A DNA stretch of 64,000 nucleotides from Nakamurella antarctica (lineage in GTDB: Bacteria > Actinomycetota > Actinomycetes > Mycobacteriales > Nakamurellaceae), in the NCBI RefSeq assembly GCF_003860405.1, contig NZ_CP034170.1, positions 2,232,001-2,296,000 on the forward strand, in the 5' to 3' direction. Numbering within the stretch: position 1 is the stretch's first letter; each line of letters starts with the position of its first letter. This document shows positions 1 to 8,709 of this stretch, piece by piece. Under the pieces are notes generated by a model that saw only the letters and a list, made by a program, of their open reading frames with translations, searched no databases and was not told the origin of the DNA. The position numbers and the translations under genes are program-made.

Positions 1-1179
1 CGAAACGCTGCCAAGGTGCTCGCTTCCCTTGATGGAATGAGTTCCATCGCCGAATTAATCAATCGTCTCGGCCCGTGCCCAGATTTTGATGACGCGGGCT
101 GGCAAGTTCTCCTCTCGGATCTCGTTGACGCCGGCTACCTCCTTGTGGCGGGAAAATCCGAGAGACCGTCGCACCGACCCGACACCGCGACAGTGGCTCC
201 AGAACATGAACAGCTCGCCCTTCTGGCTGGCCCTTCGCGAGCATCACTGGCGATGCGCAACCGCCGCGAGGCCGTCATTCAAATCCTTGGAGCGGGCCGC
301 ATAGCAGCATCCGTCGCGTCTCTGCTCGCAAACGCCGGAGTCGGGCGTATCCACCTCAACCCAGACAGGCCGCTGCGCCCTACCGATGTCTGCGCCGCGG
401 GAGTGGGGCATCCGCCGACTCCAGCTCACGCGACTAGGACGAAACGAACCGCCGTCGATCTGGCAGCAGGATCCGAGGTAAGGACTGAGACTGGCGAGGC
501 CACGGGTGCTGACCATGTTGACCGTGCGGGTTTGCTCGGGCCCAGCACCTCGCGACAAGCCCCACTTCGGGACCCTCGCAACCCGGTGCGCCCCGATCGT
601 GTGACAAGTCCGCGCATCGAACCAGTTGCTAGCGCCCGGGTGTCATTGGCCGAAGTGGTTCACCGCGTAGCCCCCCTGGTAGCGACCCATGCGCCAAGCG
701 GATACGTGCCGGCGACTTTGGTAGTGATAGCCGGCGATGGGCCACCCGATCCAGCACGGGTGAGTGATTTGATGGAGCGAGGTATCCCGCATTTGGCGAT
801 CCGCGCGGGCTCACTTCGAGGGGTCGTGGGTCCGCTGGTGCTGCCGCGCCGCACCGCCTGCCTCACGTGCACAGACTTACATCGAACGGCAATGGACCCG
901 GGGTGGCCGCTGGTCAGTCTTGCGCTGACACACTCGCACGCCGTGCCAACGGCGGTAATGACCGCAGCAGTGGCGGCGGCCAGTGCCGACCAAATTCTGC
1001 ATTTTCTCGACGGTATAGCTACCCCCGAGACAGTCGGGGGAACACTGGAATTCCAAGCTCAGCAGTGGCAACCGCGCCGGCGCTCCTGGGATCTGCACCC
1101 GGACTGCCGGTGCCAATCCCCCGCCGTGCGGCCAACGGTTCAGCCACCGAAAATAAGCCAGAAGAAACCCTTGGGCTAG
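1..1179 (+). CDS. ThiF/TOMM cyclodehydratase-like conserved actinobacterial protein (5' end outside window)
   Basis: The reading frame is open from base 1 and the first possible start (GTG at 16) falls inside the usual N-terminal helix-turn-helix-like part (LASLDGMSSI...), so the gene very likely begins before the window. A short Gly-rich stretch (ILGAGRIAASVASLLANAGV, about residues 90-110) resembles the nucleotide-binding start of ThiF/E1-like proteins, and the C-terminal third has paired cysteines (CLTC near residue 280 and CRC near 363) that could hold zinc. Homologues sit beside the AarF kinase and whiB7/uvrD2 in mycobacteria and are often called TOMM leader-binding proteins; their real role there is not known. 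No RiPP precursor was seen nearby. The family assignment is from memory of the neighbourhood and motif pattern. Confidence 0.6.
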   Translation, partial: RNAAKVLASLDGMSSIAELINRLGPCPDFDDAGWQVLLSDLVDAGYLLVAGKSERPSHRPDTATVAPEHEQLALLAGPSRASLAMRNRREAVIQILGAGRIAASVASLLANAGVGRIHLNPDRPLRPTDVCAAGVGHPPTPAHATRTKRTAVDLAAGSEVRTETGEATGADHVDRAGLLGPSTSRQAPLRDPRNPVRPDRVTSPRIEPVASARVSLAEVVHRVAPLVATHAPSGYVPATLVVIAGDGPPDPARVSDLMERGIPHLAIRAGSLRGVVGPLVLPRRTACLTCTDLHRTAMDPGWPLVSLALTHSHAVPTAVMTAAVAAASADQILHFLDGIATPETVGGTLEFQAQQWQPRRRSWDLHPDCRCQSPAVRPTVQPPKISQKKPLG

Positions 1180-1331
1180 CCGAAACTCCAGTGCAGGCTG
1201 CAGCAGAAGACGGCAGCAAAAACTCCGGGAAAGACGTCGGGACACTGAAATAGCAACCGCCGGTAAGCCTCCGACCTGCGGCGGCGGGCGTGTCCCACCC
1301 ACCCGAGGCCAGGACGGTCCACAATGGGAGG

Positions 1332-2651
1332 GTGTCCGACATTCCACAGGGTTCACTGAACCGAAGCGCAAAGCTGGCAAGCCTCCCGATTTCGGCCGCT
1401 GGTCGCGCCACCAAGGGCTTTGGTCAACGTCTTCTGGGTAAGGACAGGGCTGAAATCAGCGCTGAAATGCAGCGCCGCACCGCCGAGCAGCTATTCGAAG
1501 TGCTCGGCACCCTCAAGGGCGGCGCCATGAAATTCGGCCAAGCACTGAGCGTCTTCGAAGCCGCCCTCCCCGAGGAGGCGGCAGCGCCGTACCGCGCTGC
1601 TCTCACCAAGTTGCAAAATAGTGCGCCGCCGATGGATGGAGCCACCGTTCGGTCCATCATGGCCGAACAACTTGGCACTGGGTGGCCCCAATATTTTCGC
1701 GACTTCGACGACACGGCGGCCGCGGCCGCGAGCATCGGCCAGGTGCATCGGGCGATATGGCGAGATGGTCGCGATGTCGCAGTCAAGCTCCAGTACCCCG
1801 GCGCTGCGCAGGCGTTAACGGCTGATATGAACCAACTCTCGAGGCTCAGCAGGTTGATGACGCCCCTGTTGCCGGGCATCGAAGTGAAGCCGCTCATGGC
1901 CGAGCTGAAGGTGCGGATTCTCGAGGAAATTGACTATGCGGCAGAGGCTGCCAACCAACGTGCGTTCGCTGCGGCCTACGCGGACGATCCCGAAATTTAT
2001 GTTGGCAAGATTGTTGCCAGCGCTCCCAAACTCATTGTCTCCGAATGGGTCGAGGGCCGCGGATTTGCCTCGATTATTGAGAGCGGGACGCCCGAGGAGC
2101 GAAACCTCGCTGGCCGCTTGATGTCTGAACTGCACTTCTCAGCGCCCACCCGCGTTCACCTCCTACACTCGGACCCACATCCCGGTAACTACATACTCCG
2201 GGACGATGGGCGTCTTGGCGTCATCGACTTTGGGTCAATCGCTCCGATGCCGAACGGGTCACCGCCGATTATCGGCACTTTGGCGCGCCTTTCAATTCAA
2301 GGTGATGCAGAGCGCTTGGTGACGGGGCTGCGAGCAGAGGGCTTTATCCCCGCCAACTTCGATCCAGACCCTGATGTCCTGATGGCGTACTTGGTTCCCT
2401 ACGTTGAGCCGTTGCGGCACGAGATCTTCCATTTCACCCGCGCCTGGATGCAAGAGCTCGGGGCCAGGATGAGCGACTTTTCCAGTGCTGAAGTAAAAAT
2501 GGCGCGACGCCTCAATCTGCCGCCGTCCTACTTGATGATCCAACGAGTCACGCTGGGCTCCATTGGGGTGCTCTGCCAACTCGACGCTAGGGCTCCCTTT
2601 CGCGACATCGTGGCACGATGGCAACCAGGTTTTGCCCAAGATCCAGCCTGA
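1332..2651 (+). CDS. AarF/ABC1/UbiB-family atypical kinase
   Basis: The protein has the ABC1 kinase-like signature: an N-terminal KxGQ-type motif (MKFGQALSVFE), an Ala-rich loop (AAASIGQVHRA) in place of the usual P-loop, the VAVKLQYPG lysine segment, EIDYAAEAANQ, and the catalytic-loop/metal region HSDPHPGNYILRDDGRLGVIDFGS. Members act as atypical kinases or ATPases linked to quinone or lipid metabolism; the actinobacterial member next to whiB7 has no firmly known substrate. The frame opens at GTG 1290, but similarity to relatives starts at SDIPQGSLNRSAKLASLP, which favours GTG 1332. That start has a GGGAGG directly against it, an unusually short spacing, so the start is uncertain. About 110 bp separate it from the preceding gene. 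Confidence 0.85.
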   Translation: MSDIPQGSLNRSAKLASLPISAAGRATKGFGQRLLGKDRAEISAEMQRRTAEQLFEVLGTLKGGAMKFGQALSVFEAALPEEAAAPYRAALTKLQNSAPPMDGATVRSIMAEQLGTGWPQYFRDFDDTAAAAASIGQVHRAIWRDGRDVAVKLQYPGAAQALTADMNQLSRLSRLMTPLLPGIEVKPLMAELKVRILEEIDYAAEAANQRAFAAAYADDPEIYVGKIVASAPKLIVSEWVEGRGFASIIESGTPEERNLAGRLMSELHFSAPTRVHLLHSDPHPGNYILRDDGRLGVIDFGSIAPMPNGSPPIIGTLARLSIQGDAERLVTGLRAEGFIPANFDPDPDVLMAYLVPYVEPLRHEIFHFTRAWMQELGARMSDFSSAEVKMARRLNLPPSYLMIQRVTLGSIGVLCQLDARAPFRDIVARWQPGFAQDPA

Positions 2652-2698
2652 GCGGGATTCCGAAGCACCAGCCCCACGTTGAAATTTGCCCTGGCGTC

Positions 2699-2884
2699 TC
2701 AAGAAAGTGGCTTGGACCAAAATTGCGGGTCCAGCTTTGCCTCAATCGACCGGACGTTGGCCCTAGCGCACTCGTCGCAGGACCACCACTCGACCCCGGG
2801 GGACCGGACGTCCCGCTCCAGAGACCACGTCAGGGCACTCTCCGTGCTCGTCTTGCCGCATGCATTACAGGTCCTCAATTCCAT
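2699..2884 (-). CDS. Small zinc-ribbon protein, conserved hypothetical
   Basis: A 61-residue protein beginning MELRTCNACG has two CxxC pairs (CNAC near residue 6 and CDEC near residue 38), the layout of a small zinc ribbon, and ends in a charged segment (RANVRSIEAKLDPQFW). I recall similar short proteins in other actinobacteria; no function is known to me. The frame can be opened further upstream to 2947, but the added residues are low-complexity and unlike the family. It lies 81 bp after the whiB7 stop codon on the same strand and could be co-transcribed with it. The 3' end is 48 bp from the convergent kinase gene. Confidence 0.6.
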   Translation of the reverse strand: MELRTCNACGKTSTESALTWSLERDVRSPGVEWWSCDECARANVRSIEAKLDPQFWSKPLS

Positions 2885-2965
2885 GCGGCCCAGCGTAGGC
2901 GGCCAGCCCGCCCTGGGCGGACCGCCTACCGGACCGTGCGCCCGCATGATGCAGCCAGGCTTCTC

Positions 2966-3241
2966 TCACGCAGCGATCTTTCTCGGCCGACCGCGAGGGC
3001 GCTTGCGCGCGATAACTATGCCCTGGTCGAAGATCTCGCCGCCCCATACGCCCCAGGGCTCCTGACGTTCAAGAGCGCGTTCTAGGCACAGTGCTCGCAC
3101 CGGGCAGTCGATGCACAGCATTTTGGCGAGTTCCAATTCATTCGGCAGTTCGGCAAAGAAAAGATCTGGATCTCCTTCGTGACACGGAAGATCGCCGACG
3201 AGCGAGAGGTCCTCGCTCTCGCGGATGGGTAGGTTCAGCAT
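2966..3241 (-). CDS. whiB7: WhiB7-type Fe-S transcription regulator
   Basis: A 91-residue Wbl protein. The four cluster-binding cysteines are present (one near residue 20, then CIDC and a later C in LCIDCPVRALCLERA), followed by the GVWGG turn and a C-terminal AT-hook, RGRPRK. The AT-hook is what separates WhiB7 from other Wbl proteins. WhiB7 binds the housekeeping sigma factor and activates intrinsic antibiotic-resistance genes and its own promoter. A strong Shine-Dalgarno (GGAGGTGATC) precedes the ATG. A leader of about 450 nt carries an upstream ORF and competing hairpins (listed separately). As in mycobacteria it neighbours uvrD2 and the AarF kinase. Confidence 0.93.
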   Translation of the reverse strand: MLNLPIRESEDLSLVGDLPCHEGDPDLFFAELPNELELAKMLCIDCPVRALCLERALERQEPWGVWGGEIFDQGIVIARKRPRGRPRKIAA

Positions 3242-3299
3242 TCGCTGATCACCTCCAAGGTTGGTAGTTGTGTCTCCGCGCCCTCCGGCCGGAACTTAC

Positions 3300-3347
3300 A
3301 AAAAAAGCGGGTGCCGGTAGGTGAAAACACAACGGCCGCGGCAACCC
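3300..3347 (-). terminator. whiB7 leader intrinsic terminator
   Basis: On the minus strand GGGTTGCCG (3347-3339) can pair with CGGCACCC (3316-3309), giving eight G/C-rich pairs with one bulged T and a 22-nt loop. Two bases later comes a run of seven T (3306-3300). This has the layout of a Rho-independent terminator and would end transcripts about 60 nt before the whiB7 start codon. Its 5' arm is also the 3' arm of the hairpin at 3333-3369, so the two cannot form together. No folding energy was calculated. Confidence 0.6.
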
Positions 3348-3369
3348 TTTTCAGGTTGATCCGCGGCCG
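3333..3369 (-). promoter_or_regulatory. whiB7 leader antiterminator hairpin
   Basis: Perfect arms CGGCCGCGG (3369-3361) and CCGCGGCCG (3341-3333) enclose a second stem, AACC/GGTT, giving about 13 pairs with a 7-nt loop on the minus-strand RNA. It overlaps the 5' arm of the U-tailed terminator just downstream, so forming it would prevent termination. It begins 21 nt after the stop codon of the upstream ORF. By analogy with known attenuation of whiB7/wblC leaders, translation of that ORF could decide which hairpin forms; the switch itself is inference. The stem followed by TTGTGTTTT could also end transcription weakly itself. Confidence 0.55.
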
Positions 3370-3390
3370 AAGGTGAGATTCAGATGTGCT

Positions 3391-3612
3391 CTAAGTGAGC
3401 AACTCTCCCCTACACCGACGGGTGCTGACATTGGCCTGCGGTCGCGTGCGAACGTGCTCACCGGTGGTGGAGCCCAGTTCAGGCGTGCCTACACCGCTGA
3501 GATGCTCGACCACCCAGCGCTGGCTGGCGCAGTTCTGTCCTGCGACGCGGGAGAGCCCGGCAACGGGCGAGACTCCGGCAGCGCCGATCTCATTGTGGAT
3601 ATAAATGTTCAT
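3391..3612 (-). CDS. Candidate upstream ORF in the whiB7 leader
   Basis: A 73-codon frame starts at ATG 3612 with a good ribosome-binding site (GGAGG, 7 nt before the ATG) and ends with TAG 3391, shortly before the antiterminator hairpin. The peptide begins MNIYIHNEIGAAG and ends in an Arg/Cys-rich tail (STRRCRGELLT). Its stop codon lies within a small hairpin TGCTC-ACTTA-GAGCA (3398-3384). No known domain or classical arrest motif is visible. Position and RBS argue that it is translated as a regulatory leader that senses ribosome inhibition; the product itself may not matter. A GTG six codons upstream (3630) is less likely as start. Confidence 0.5.
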   Translation of the reverse strand: MNIYIHNEIGAAGVSPVAGLSRVAGQNCASQRWVVEHLSGVGTPELGSTTGEHVRTRPQANVSTRRCRGELLT

Positions 3613-3682
3613 TGCCGTCCCTCCGTTCACTCGGGCCCATCCCTGGCAGGGGCGGCCTTTGAAAGTATGCCGCGCAGTAGCA

Positions 3683-3718
3683 GCGGCTCGAGATGCACAC
3701 TATGGCGACTCGAGCCGC
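3683..3718. repeat. 10-bp perfect inverted repeat over the whiB7 -10 region
   Basis: GCGGCTCGAG (3683-3692) and CTCGAGCCGC (3709-3718) are perfect inverted copies with 16 bp between them, spanning most of the spacer and the -10 of the proposed whiB7 promoter. It could be an operator for an additional regulator, or a hairpin at the very start of the transcript. Confidence 0.5.
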
Positions 3719-3739
3719 GGGCGCAACTGAATTAAATAC
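3697..3739 (-). promoter_or_regulatory. Probable WhiB7-autoregulated promoter
   Basis: Minus strand: -35 TTGCGC (3726-3721), 18-bp spacer, -10 TAGTGT (3702-3697). Directly upstream of the -35 is an AT-rich block (TATTTAATTC, within 3739-3729). WhiB7-dependent promoters are known to carry an AT-rich stretch about 3 bp upstream of a -35 that the AT-hook contacts, and this matches closely. Transcription would begin near 3690, giving a leader of about 450 nt before whiB7. A 10-bp inverted repeat spans the spacer and -10. Confidence 0.6.
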
Positions 3740-3858
3740 CTTTCTTCAGCAAAACGCCGCCCTTCGGCCCCTCCGCGCAGACGCGCAGGCATCCACTCAC
3801 TGATGAGGACTGATACACGTTGCTGCGCCATCGATTCGGACTGCTGAGCGCGTCCGCT

Positions 3859-6110
3859 CTAACTCGTTTTGGTAGCAGCCCTTTTGATGCTCTTCGCCAC
3901 CATCGCAAGCACATCAGCGCCGAACGAATCCAACTTCACTCGTCCGATGCCAGGGATGGCAAGCAGCCCACCGTCGTCGAGAGGGCTGCGCTCGGCGATG
4001 GCCTGCAGGGTGACGTCGGTGAATATGACATACGGCGGCACCGACTTTTCGCTCGCCAACGTTCTGCGCCACGCCTTGAGTTCGTCCAGTAGGTCCGGAT
4101 CTGCTGTGGAAGGACAATTCGCGCACCGGCCGGTCTTGATTTCGGCGGGCGTGTTGAGTGGCCCGGTGCAGAATCGGCAGCGACCAGGTGCTGCGCGGCC
4201 ACCGGCTTTGCTCACCGGTGGCGACTCAGGCGCCAGACCGTTCAGAAACCTACTGCGCCGTCTCGTTTTTCGGCCACCCTCGGATCGGGACAGCCCCAAG
4301 AGAGGAACAGCTGTTGCTTGGCCCTGGTAACGCCGACATAAAAGAGGCGCCGTTCCTCCTCGACTTCCTCCGGGGTCTCAGCATGCTGGATAGGCATGGT
4401 TCCGTCCGTGAGTCCGACGAGGAACACTGCCTCCCATTCCAAACCTTTGGCTGCATGCAAAGAGGCGAGGGTCACGCCTTCAACGGTGGGCGCGTGCTGC
4501 GCTTCTGCCCGCTGATTCAGTTCGGCAACTAACTCCCCCAGCCCTGCTTGCGGATCGGCGTCGGCGAGGCCCTCTGCCACCCCAACGAGCGCGACCAACG
4601 CGTCCCATCGATCGCGCAGCGCGCCCGGCGCTGGCGCGGTGTCGGTAAGACCGACCGTTTGCAGCACGCGCTGGGTCAGCGGCACCAACGTGCTCGGCGC
4701 ACCCGCGACGAGAATCCGCGCGGGGCTCACGCGGGCGGTGCCAATCGACGTACCGGCGCCTGCTGACCTATCCGTACCGGAAAGCGCAGAGTCGACGGCT
4801 GCCACCTGCCCGCTGCTTGCCAGTCCCGCAGAAACTGACCCTGCAGCGTCTAACCCTGCAGCGTCTAACCCTGCAGTGTCTGAACCTGCAGCAACTGATT
4901 CCGCAGCCTGGCGCAACGCCATCATTGCTTGGCGAACTTCGGCCCGCGCGAAGAAGCGTTCACCACCCCGCACCAGATATGGCACACCCGCTGTCGCAAG
5001 TGCTTGCTCAAAGACCTCGGATTGCGCGTTAATCCGGTACAGCACGGCGATCGAGGCAGCCGACATGCCCGCAGCGATCATTGCTTGGCACCGCTGAGCT
5101 ACGGTGCGGGCCTCAGTGGCCTCATCGGGGTGTTCGGAGTAGACCGGCTCCGGACCGTCAGGCAGGACCGGCCGTAACCGTAGACGCAACTTTGCCGAAG
5201 GTCCTGTGGCACCCGCGATCACCCGGTTGGCAAGGGTCACCACCTGCGGTGTGGAACGGTAATCGCGTTCAAGACGGACAATCGCGGCGTGCGGATATTT
5301 CCGATCGAAATTCAACAGGTATTTTGGAGACGCTCCGGCAAAGGAATAGATGGTCTGGTTCGCATCGCCCACCACGGTCAATTGGTCGCGGCCGCCCAGC
5401 CAGGTATCTAAGACCCGCTGCTGCAGTGGCGTCACATCTTGGTACTCGTCGACGACGAAACACCTATAGCGGGAACGGAATTCGCGAGCCACAGCTTCGT
5501 CCGCATCAAGAGCACCGCACATATTCAGCAGGATGTCGTCAAAATCGAGTTGTCCCGATGCGTCCTTGGCCTGTTCATAGGCGTCGAATGCTGCGGCGAT
5601 GACGGCGGCGTCAAGCGGGGTGTCCCGCTTGACCTTCGCGACCCCGGACACGTACGTGCCGGGAGTCAGCAATGTCGCTTTGGCCCACTCGATCTCGCTG
5701 GCTAGGTCTCGCAAAGTTGCCACGTCGGTGCCGGTGCCTACTCGACGCGAGGCAACCGCCACCAGCCGAAGTTTCTGCTCGATAACGGGTCGGACCTGCT
5801 CGCCCGTGACCTTCGGCCAGAAATAGCGAAGCTGCCGGAGCGCCGCGGCGTGAAAAGTTCGGGCTTGAACTCCCGGAACGCCGAGATCGCGCAACCGAAC
5901 CCGCATCTCGCCCGCGGCTCTCGTCGTGAACGTCACAGCAAGGACTTCGCCCGCCGGATGCGCTCCCGATTGCACGAGCTGCGCAATGCGATGGGTGATG
6001 GTCCGCGTCTTTCCCGTTCCAGCCCCGGCAAGGACGCACAGCGGGCCGGAGGGAGCAAGAACCGCAGAGCGTTGCTCGTCGTCCAAGCCAACTAATGGGT
6101 CCGAAATCAT
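3859..6110 (-). CDS. uvrD2: UvrD2-type superfamily 1 helicase, with an apparent 1-nt frameshift
   Basis: The N-terminal part (6110 to about 4297) is a UvrD/PcrA helicase: Q-motif DDEQRSAV, Walker [16 protein letters not shown] Walker [14 protein letters not shown], and a late [20 protein letters not shown] and [12 protein letters not shown]. The frame then runs into TGA at 4242. The expected C-terminus lies in another frame from about 4294 to 3859: a CxxC-x14-CxxC tetracysteine (CRFC...CANC) and an HRDC domain (LDELKAWRR ... [13 protein letters not shown]), as in mycobacterial UvrD2. One additional G in the GGGG run (plus-strand cccc 4294-4297) would join them as ...[11 protein letters not shown].... 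Five 15-bp repeats add an Ala/Gly/Ser-rich linker near residue 425. ATG 6110 ([13 protein letters not shown]) is preferred over ATG 6128. UvrD2 is a 3'-5' DNA helicase of DNA maintenance. Confidence 0.85.
4831..4905. repeat. Five 15-bp tandem repeats inside uvrD2
   Basis: Units of the type gcgtctaaccctgca repeat five times in phase (4831, 4846, 4861, 4876, 4891). The second and third are identical and the rest have diverged. On the coding strand each adds five residues (AGLDA-like), making an Ala/Gly/Asp/Ser-rich linker between helicase motifs. Confidence 0.85.
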
Positions 6111-6178
6111 GATTCCATGCTCGCACACGTGTACGACAAATCACCGCAACTATCCACAGGAGAGGCCAGAATTCGCAA

Positions 6179-7204
6179 TCAGCCCGTCGCCCACCCGTCG
6201 ATGAGTTGGCGTGCAATTGAAACCGCGGACGGCAGAATGAGCCCCTCTACGCCGCCGCCGGCGGCCAACGCTTCGCGAACCCTGTCTCGGCTGACCCATT
6301 GCGCCTTCTCGATCTCGCCGGGACGAGGGGTGAGTTCTGCACCAATCTGTGCCTTCGCCGCAAAACCGACCATCAACGAACGGGGAAACGGCCACGGCTG
6401 CGATCCGAGGTAGTTGACCTCTGAAACGGCAACTCCCACCTCTTCGCCGACCTCCCTGATCACGGTCGCTTCCAGGGACTCCCCAGCCTCCGTAAAACCG
6501 GCGAGTATCGAATATCTGTCGACAGGCCAGCTCGGCTGCCGCGCCAAGACACAGTGATCCGCGCCATCATGGACCAGCATGATGACTGCCGGATCAGTCC
6601 GCGGAAACTCAACATGGCCCTGTTCGCAAGTTCGTGTCCACCCCGCGGCGGAAGGTCGGTTGGGCAACCCGCAGCGGGGACAAAACTGCGCCATGGCGTG
6701 CCACGTCAGCACCGCGGTGGCCGAAGTCAAAAGCCCTGATTCGGTGTCGGAAAGGATGCCACCCCACTGCCGCAGCCCGCCGCCTGTGCGCCCCCACCCG
6801 TCGTCGAACGCGCGATCAGTTGCTTCCACTTCGCCGGGCAGCGCCCAATGATCAATGCCGTCAACGGTTCCCAACAGCACGGCATCTGCCGGAACCGTGG
6901 GCGCCATCTCCAAAGCATCGCTGTAACGCAGGTGTACTGACGTTCCGTCGGTGTCTGCTGCTACCCGACCGTTGCTGTCTACGATCAGCACCTTGGCTCT
7001 GGGCCATTCGTGCTCTATTCGTTCTGGGTTGCGTTGGTCCTCGCCCCGATCCGCCGTCCCTCTGGACAACACCGGCTCCACCGGGCGTCGAAGCCAACCG
7101 CTGGCCTCCGCGCTCAATGCCGCAGCTGCGAGGCTCGAAACGCCCACCTCGCCGAGGCTTTCGTCGCCGGCATTTTCGCCGACTGGGCTGTAGGGAGAGG
7201 TCAT
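6179..7204 (-). CDS. nudC: NADH pyrophosphatase / RNA-decapping Nudix hydrolase
   Basis: The protein has the NudC layout: a variable N-terminal domain, a zinc-ribbon segment (CPRCGLPN near residue 170, then a single C in RTCEQGHVEFPR), a Nudix box GFTEAGESLEATVIREVGEEVG, and the NudC-specific SQPWPFPRSLMVGF motif. Family enzymes cleave NAD(H) to NMN and AMP and can remove NAD caps from RNA. The second half of the usual C-x14-CxxC zinc site looks altered, with only one clear cysteine and a His. The ATG at 7204 (MTSPYSP) overlaps the stop of the upstream M16 gene by four bases (ATGA), so it is preferred over the longer frame to 7366. The mycoredoxin gene that mycobacteria keep between nudC and uvrD2 is missing. 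Confidence 0.9.
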   Translation of the reverse strand: MTSPYSPVGENAGDESLGEVGVSSLAAAALSAEASGWLRRPVEPVLSRGTADRGEDQRNPERIEHEWPRAKVLIVDSNGRVAADTDGTSVHLRYSDALEMAPTVPADAVLLGTVDGIDHWALPGEVEATDRAFDDGWGRTGGGLRQWGGILSDTESGLLTSATAVLTWHAMAQFCPRCGLPNRPSAAGWTRTCEQGHVEFPRTDPAVIMLVHDGADHCVLARQPSWPVDRYSILAGFTEAGESLEATVIREVGEEVGVAVSEVNYLGSQPWPFPRSLMVGFAAKAQIGAELTPRPGEIEKAQWVSRDRVREALAAGGGVEGLILPSAVSIARQLIDGWATG

Positions 7205-8709
7205 GGCAGGTCCACGCCGCCGATGCTGGCAAGCTCGGATCCCATGGCGCTCAGATCGCCGACCACCACACCCATAAACGCTGACGGTGCAAAAATGACC
7301 CTCGCCATCGCGTGGACCTCGTCGGCAGTGACAGTTGCCAAGCGGTGTTGATGCGCAACCAACCACTGCGCATCGAGGCCCGAGCCGGCTAAGGACGACA
7401 ACATCGAGGCATACCCCGACTGGGTGGCCAACGACGCCGCCAAGGTTCCCAACGCGTAGCTACGCGCCGATTCCACCTCCGCAGATGTCGGCGCTACCAG
7501 GGCGATCCGCCCAAGTTCGTAGCGCGTTTCCCATAGTGCTGCGGCAGTGGATTCAGTGTTGCTGTCGAATGCAATGGTGAGAGCGGCTGCTCCGGGCCAG
7601 AACTCGACTCCTGATCGCGCACTGTAGGTGTATCCCTTATCTTCTCGAATGTTCTCCACCAATCTCGAAGAGAAATATCCGCCGTAGATCAGGTTGGCCA
7701 GCTGCTGGGCTGCGTACCCCTCGTGGTCTCGCCCCACCGCAGCGCCCGAGAGACGGACCTGCGACTGGACCGCCCCCGCCTTGTCGTATGCACTTATCGA
7801 GCCGGGTTCTACCGCCGGGGGACTCGCCATCTGCTGCGCGGTGCGGTCCGATTGCCACGGCTCGAGAGCCTTGGCCAACAGTCGAAGCGCCGCCGCGGGC
7901 TGCAGATCCCCCACCATCACCAAGGTCGCCCCCGCAGGGACCACGCTTCGCTGGTGGAGGGACCTCACCACGGCAGGTGTCACGAGAGCCACGTCAGCCG
8001 CTTCTGGCATATCCCAGGCTGCGGGGTGGTCGCCAAATCGCGCGCGCTGCAGATGACGGTTCGCCACCACTCCTGGCTGCGCTGAAGCGATTAGCAAATG
8101 CTCAACAAGGCGATCCCGTTCTCCAGCAACATCTTTGGCACGGTAGGCGGCGCCAGTAAGGGTATCGGCAAGCACATCGACCAGCACACCTATTCCGGTG
8201 GACAACACCGAGCCCGCGAACACCAACCGCTGCGCGTCAACGGATGCGCCCAGGTGCCCGCCGACAGTTGCCAACTCAGCGTCCACCCCTTCGCGGTCCC
8301 GACGTTTGGTTCCCAGCATCACACTCGCTGCCAGAACTTCCGCTCGGGCCGCATGGGTCCCTGCCGCAGAAGCCTTACCGCCGAAAGGGATTCGCAGCCG
8401 CAGCTCGACCAGTGGCGTTCCCGCTTTGCGCGCCACGATCACCCTCAGCCCCGACTCCAGCACGAGCTCGGAGACCTTGGTCTGAGACCTCCGGACCGGC
8501 GACGTCAGCTCCGGAATAGTCCGCGGCCCGCCGGCGGTGATACCAATCTGCGCAGCTGTTCGAGCAGGCACACTCCTCGCGGCCCGCCGTCGTGGCAAGG
8601 CAGTCTTGGCCGATGTAGCTTTCGACGAAGCAGCCCTCGCACCAGCGTCCTCGGGCACAGTGGCCTTCGCTGCACTCGTTGCAACGGTGGTAGTGCGAGC
8701 GCGGGCCAT
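7201..8709 (-). CDS. M16-family peptidase-like protein, probably non-catalytic partner
   Basis: This has the two-domain M16 fold but lacks the HxxEH zinc motif at the expected place (the segment reads GTHAARAEVLAASVMLGT). It keeps the later substrate-contact motif (FSSRLVENIREDKGYTYSARS, about residues 335-355). In bacteria with paired M16 genes one subunit carries the zinc site and the other carries this Arg/Tyr motif, and the two form a heterodimer. The first 60 residues are Ala/Arg/Lys-rich and low-complexity. The start overlaps the stop of the active partner gene by one base (TGATG), which supports co-translation. Confidence 0.85.
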   Translation of the reverse strand: MARARTTTVATSAAKATVPEDAGARAASSKATSAKTALPRRRAARSVPARTAAQIGITAGGPRTIPELTSPVRRSQTKVSELVLESGLRVIVARKAGTPLVELRLRIPFGGKASAAGTHAARAEVLAASVMLGTKRRDREGVDAELATVGGHLGASVDAQRLVFAGSVLSTGIGVLVDVLADTLTGAAYRAKDVAGERDRLVEHLLIASAQPGVVANRHLQRARFGDHPAAWDMPEAADVALVTPAVVRSLHQRSVVPAGATLVMVGDLQPAAALRLLAKALEPWQSDRTAQQMASPPAVEPGSISAYDKAGAVQSQVRLSGAAVGRDHEGYAAQQLANLIYGGYFSSRLVENIREDKGYTYSARSGVEFWPGAAALTIAFDSNTESTAAALWETRYELGRIALVAPTSAEVESARSYALGTLAASLATQSGYASMLSSLAGSGLDAQWLVAHQHRLATVTADEVHAMARVIFAPSAFMGVVVGDLSAMGSELASIGGVDLP

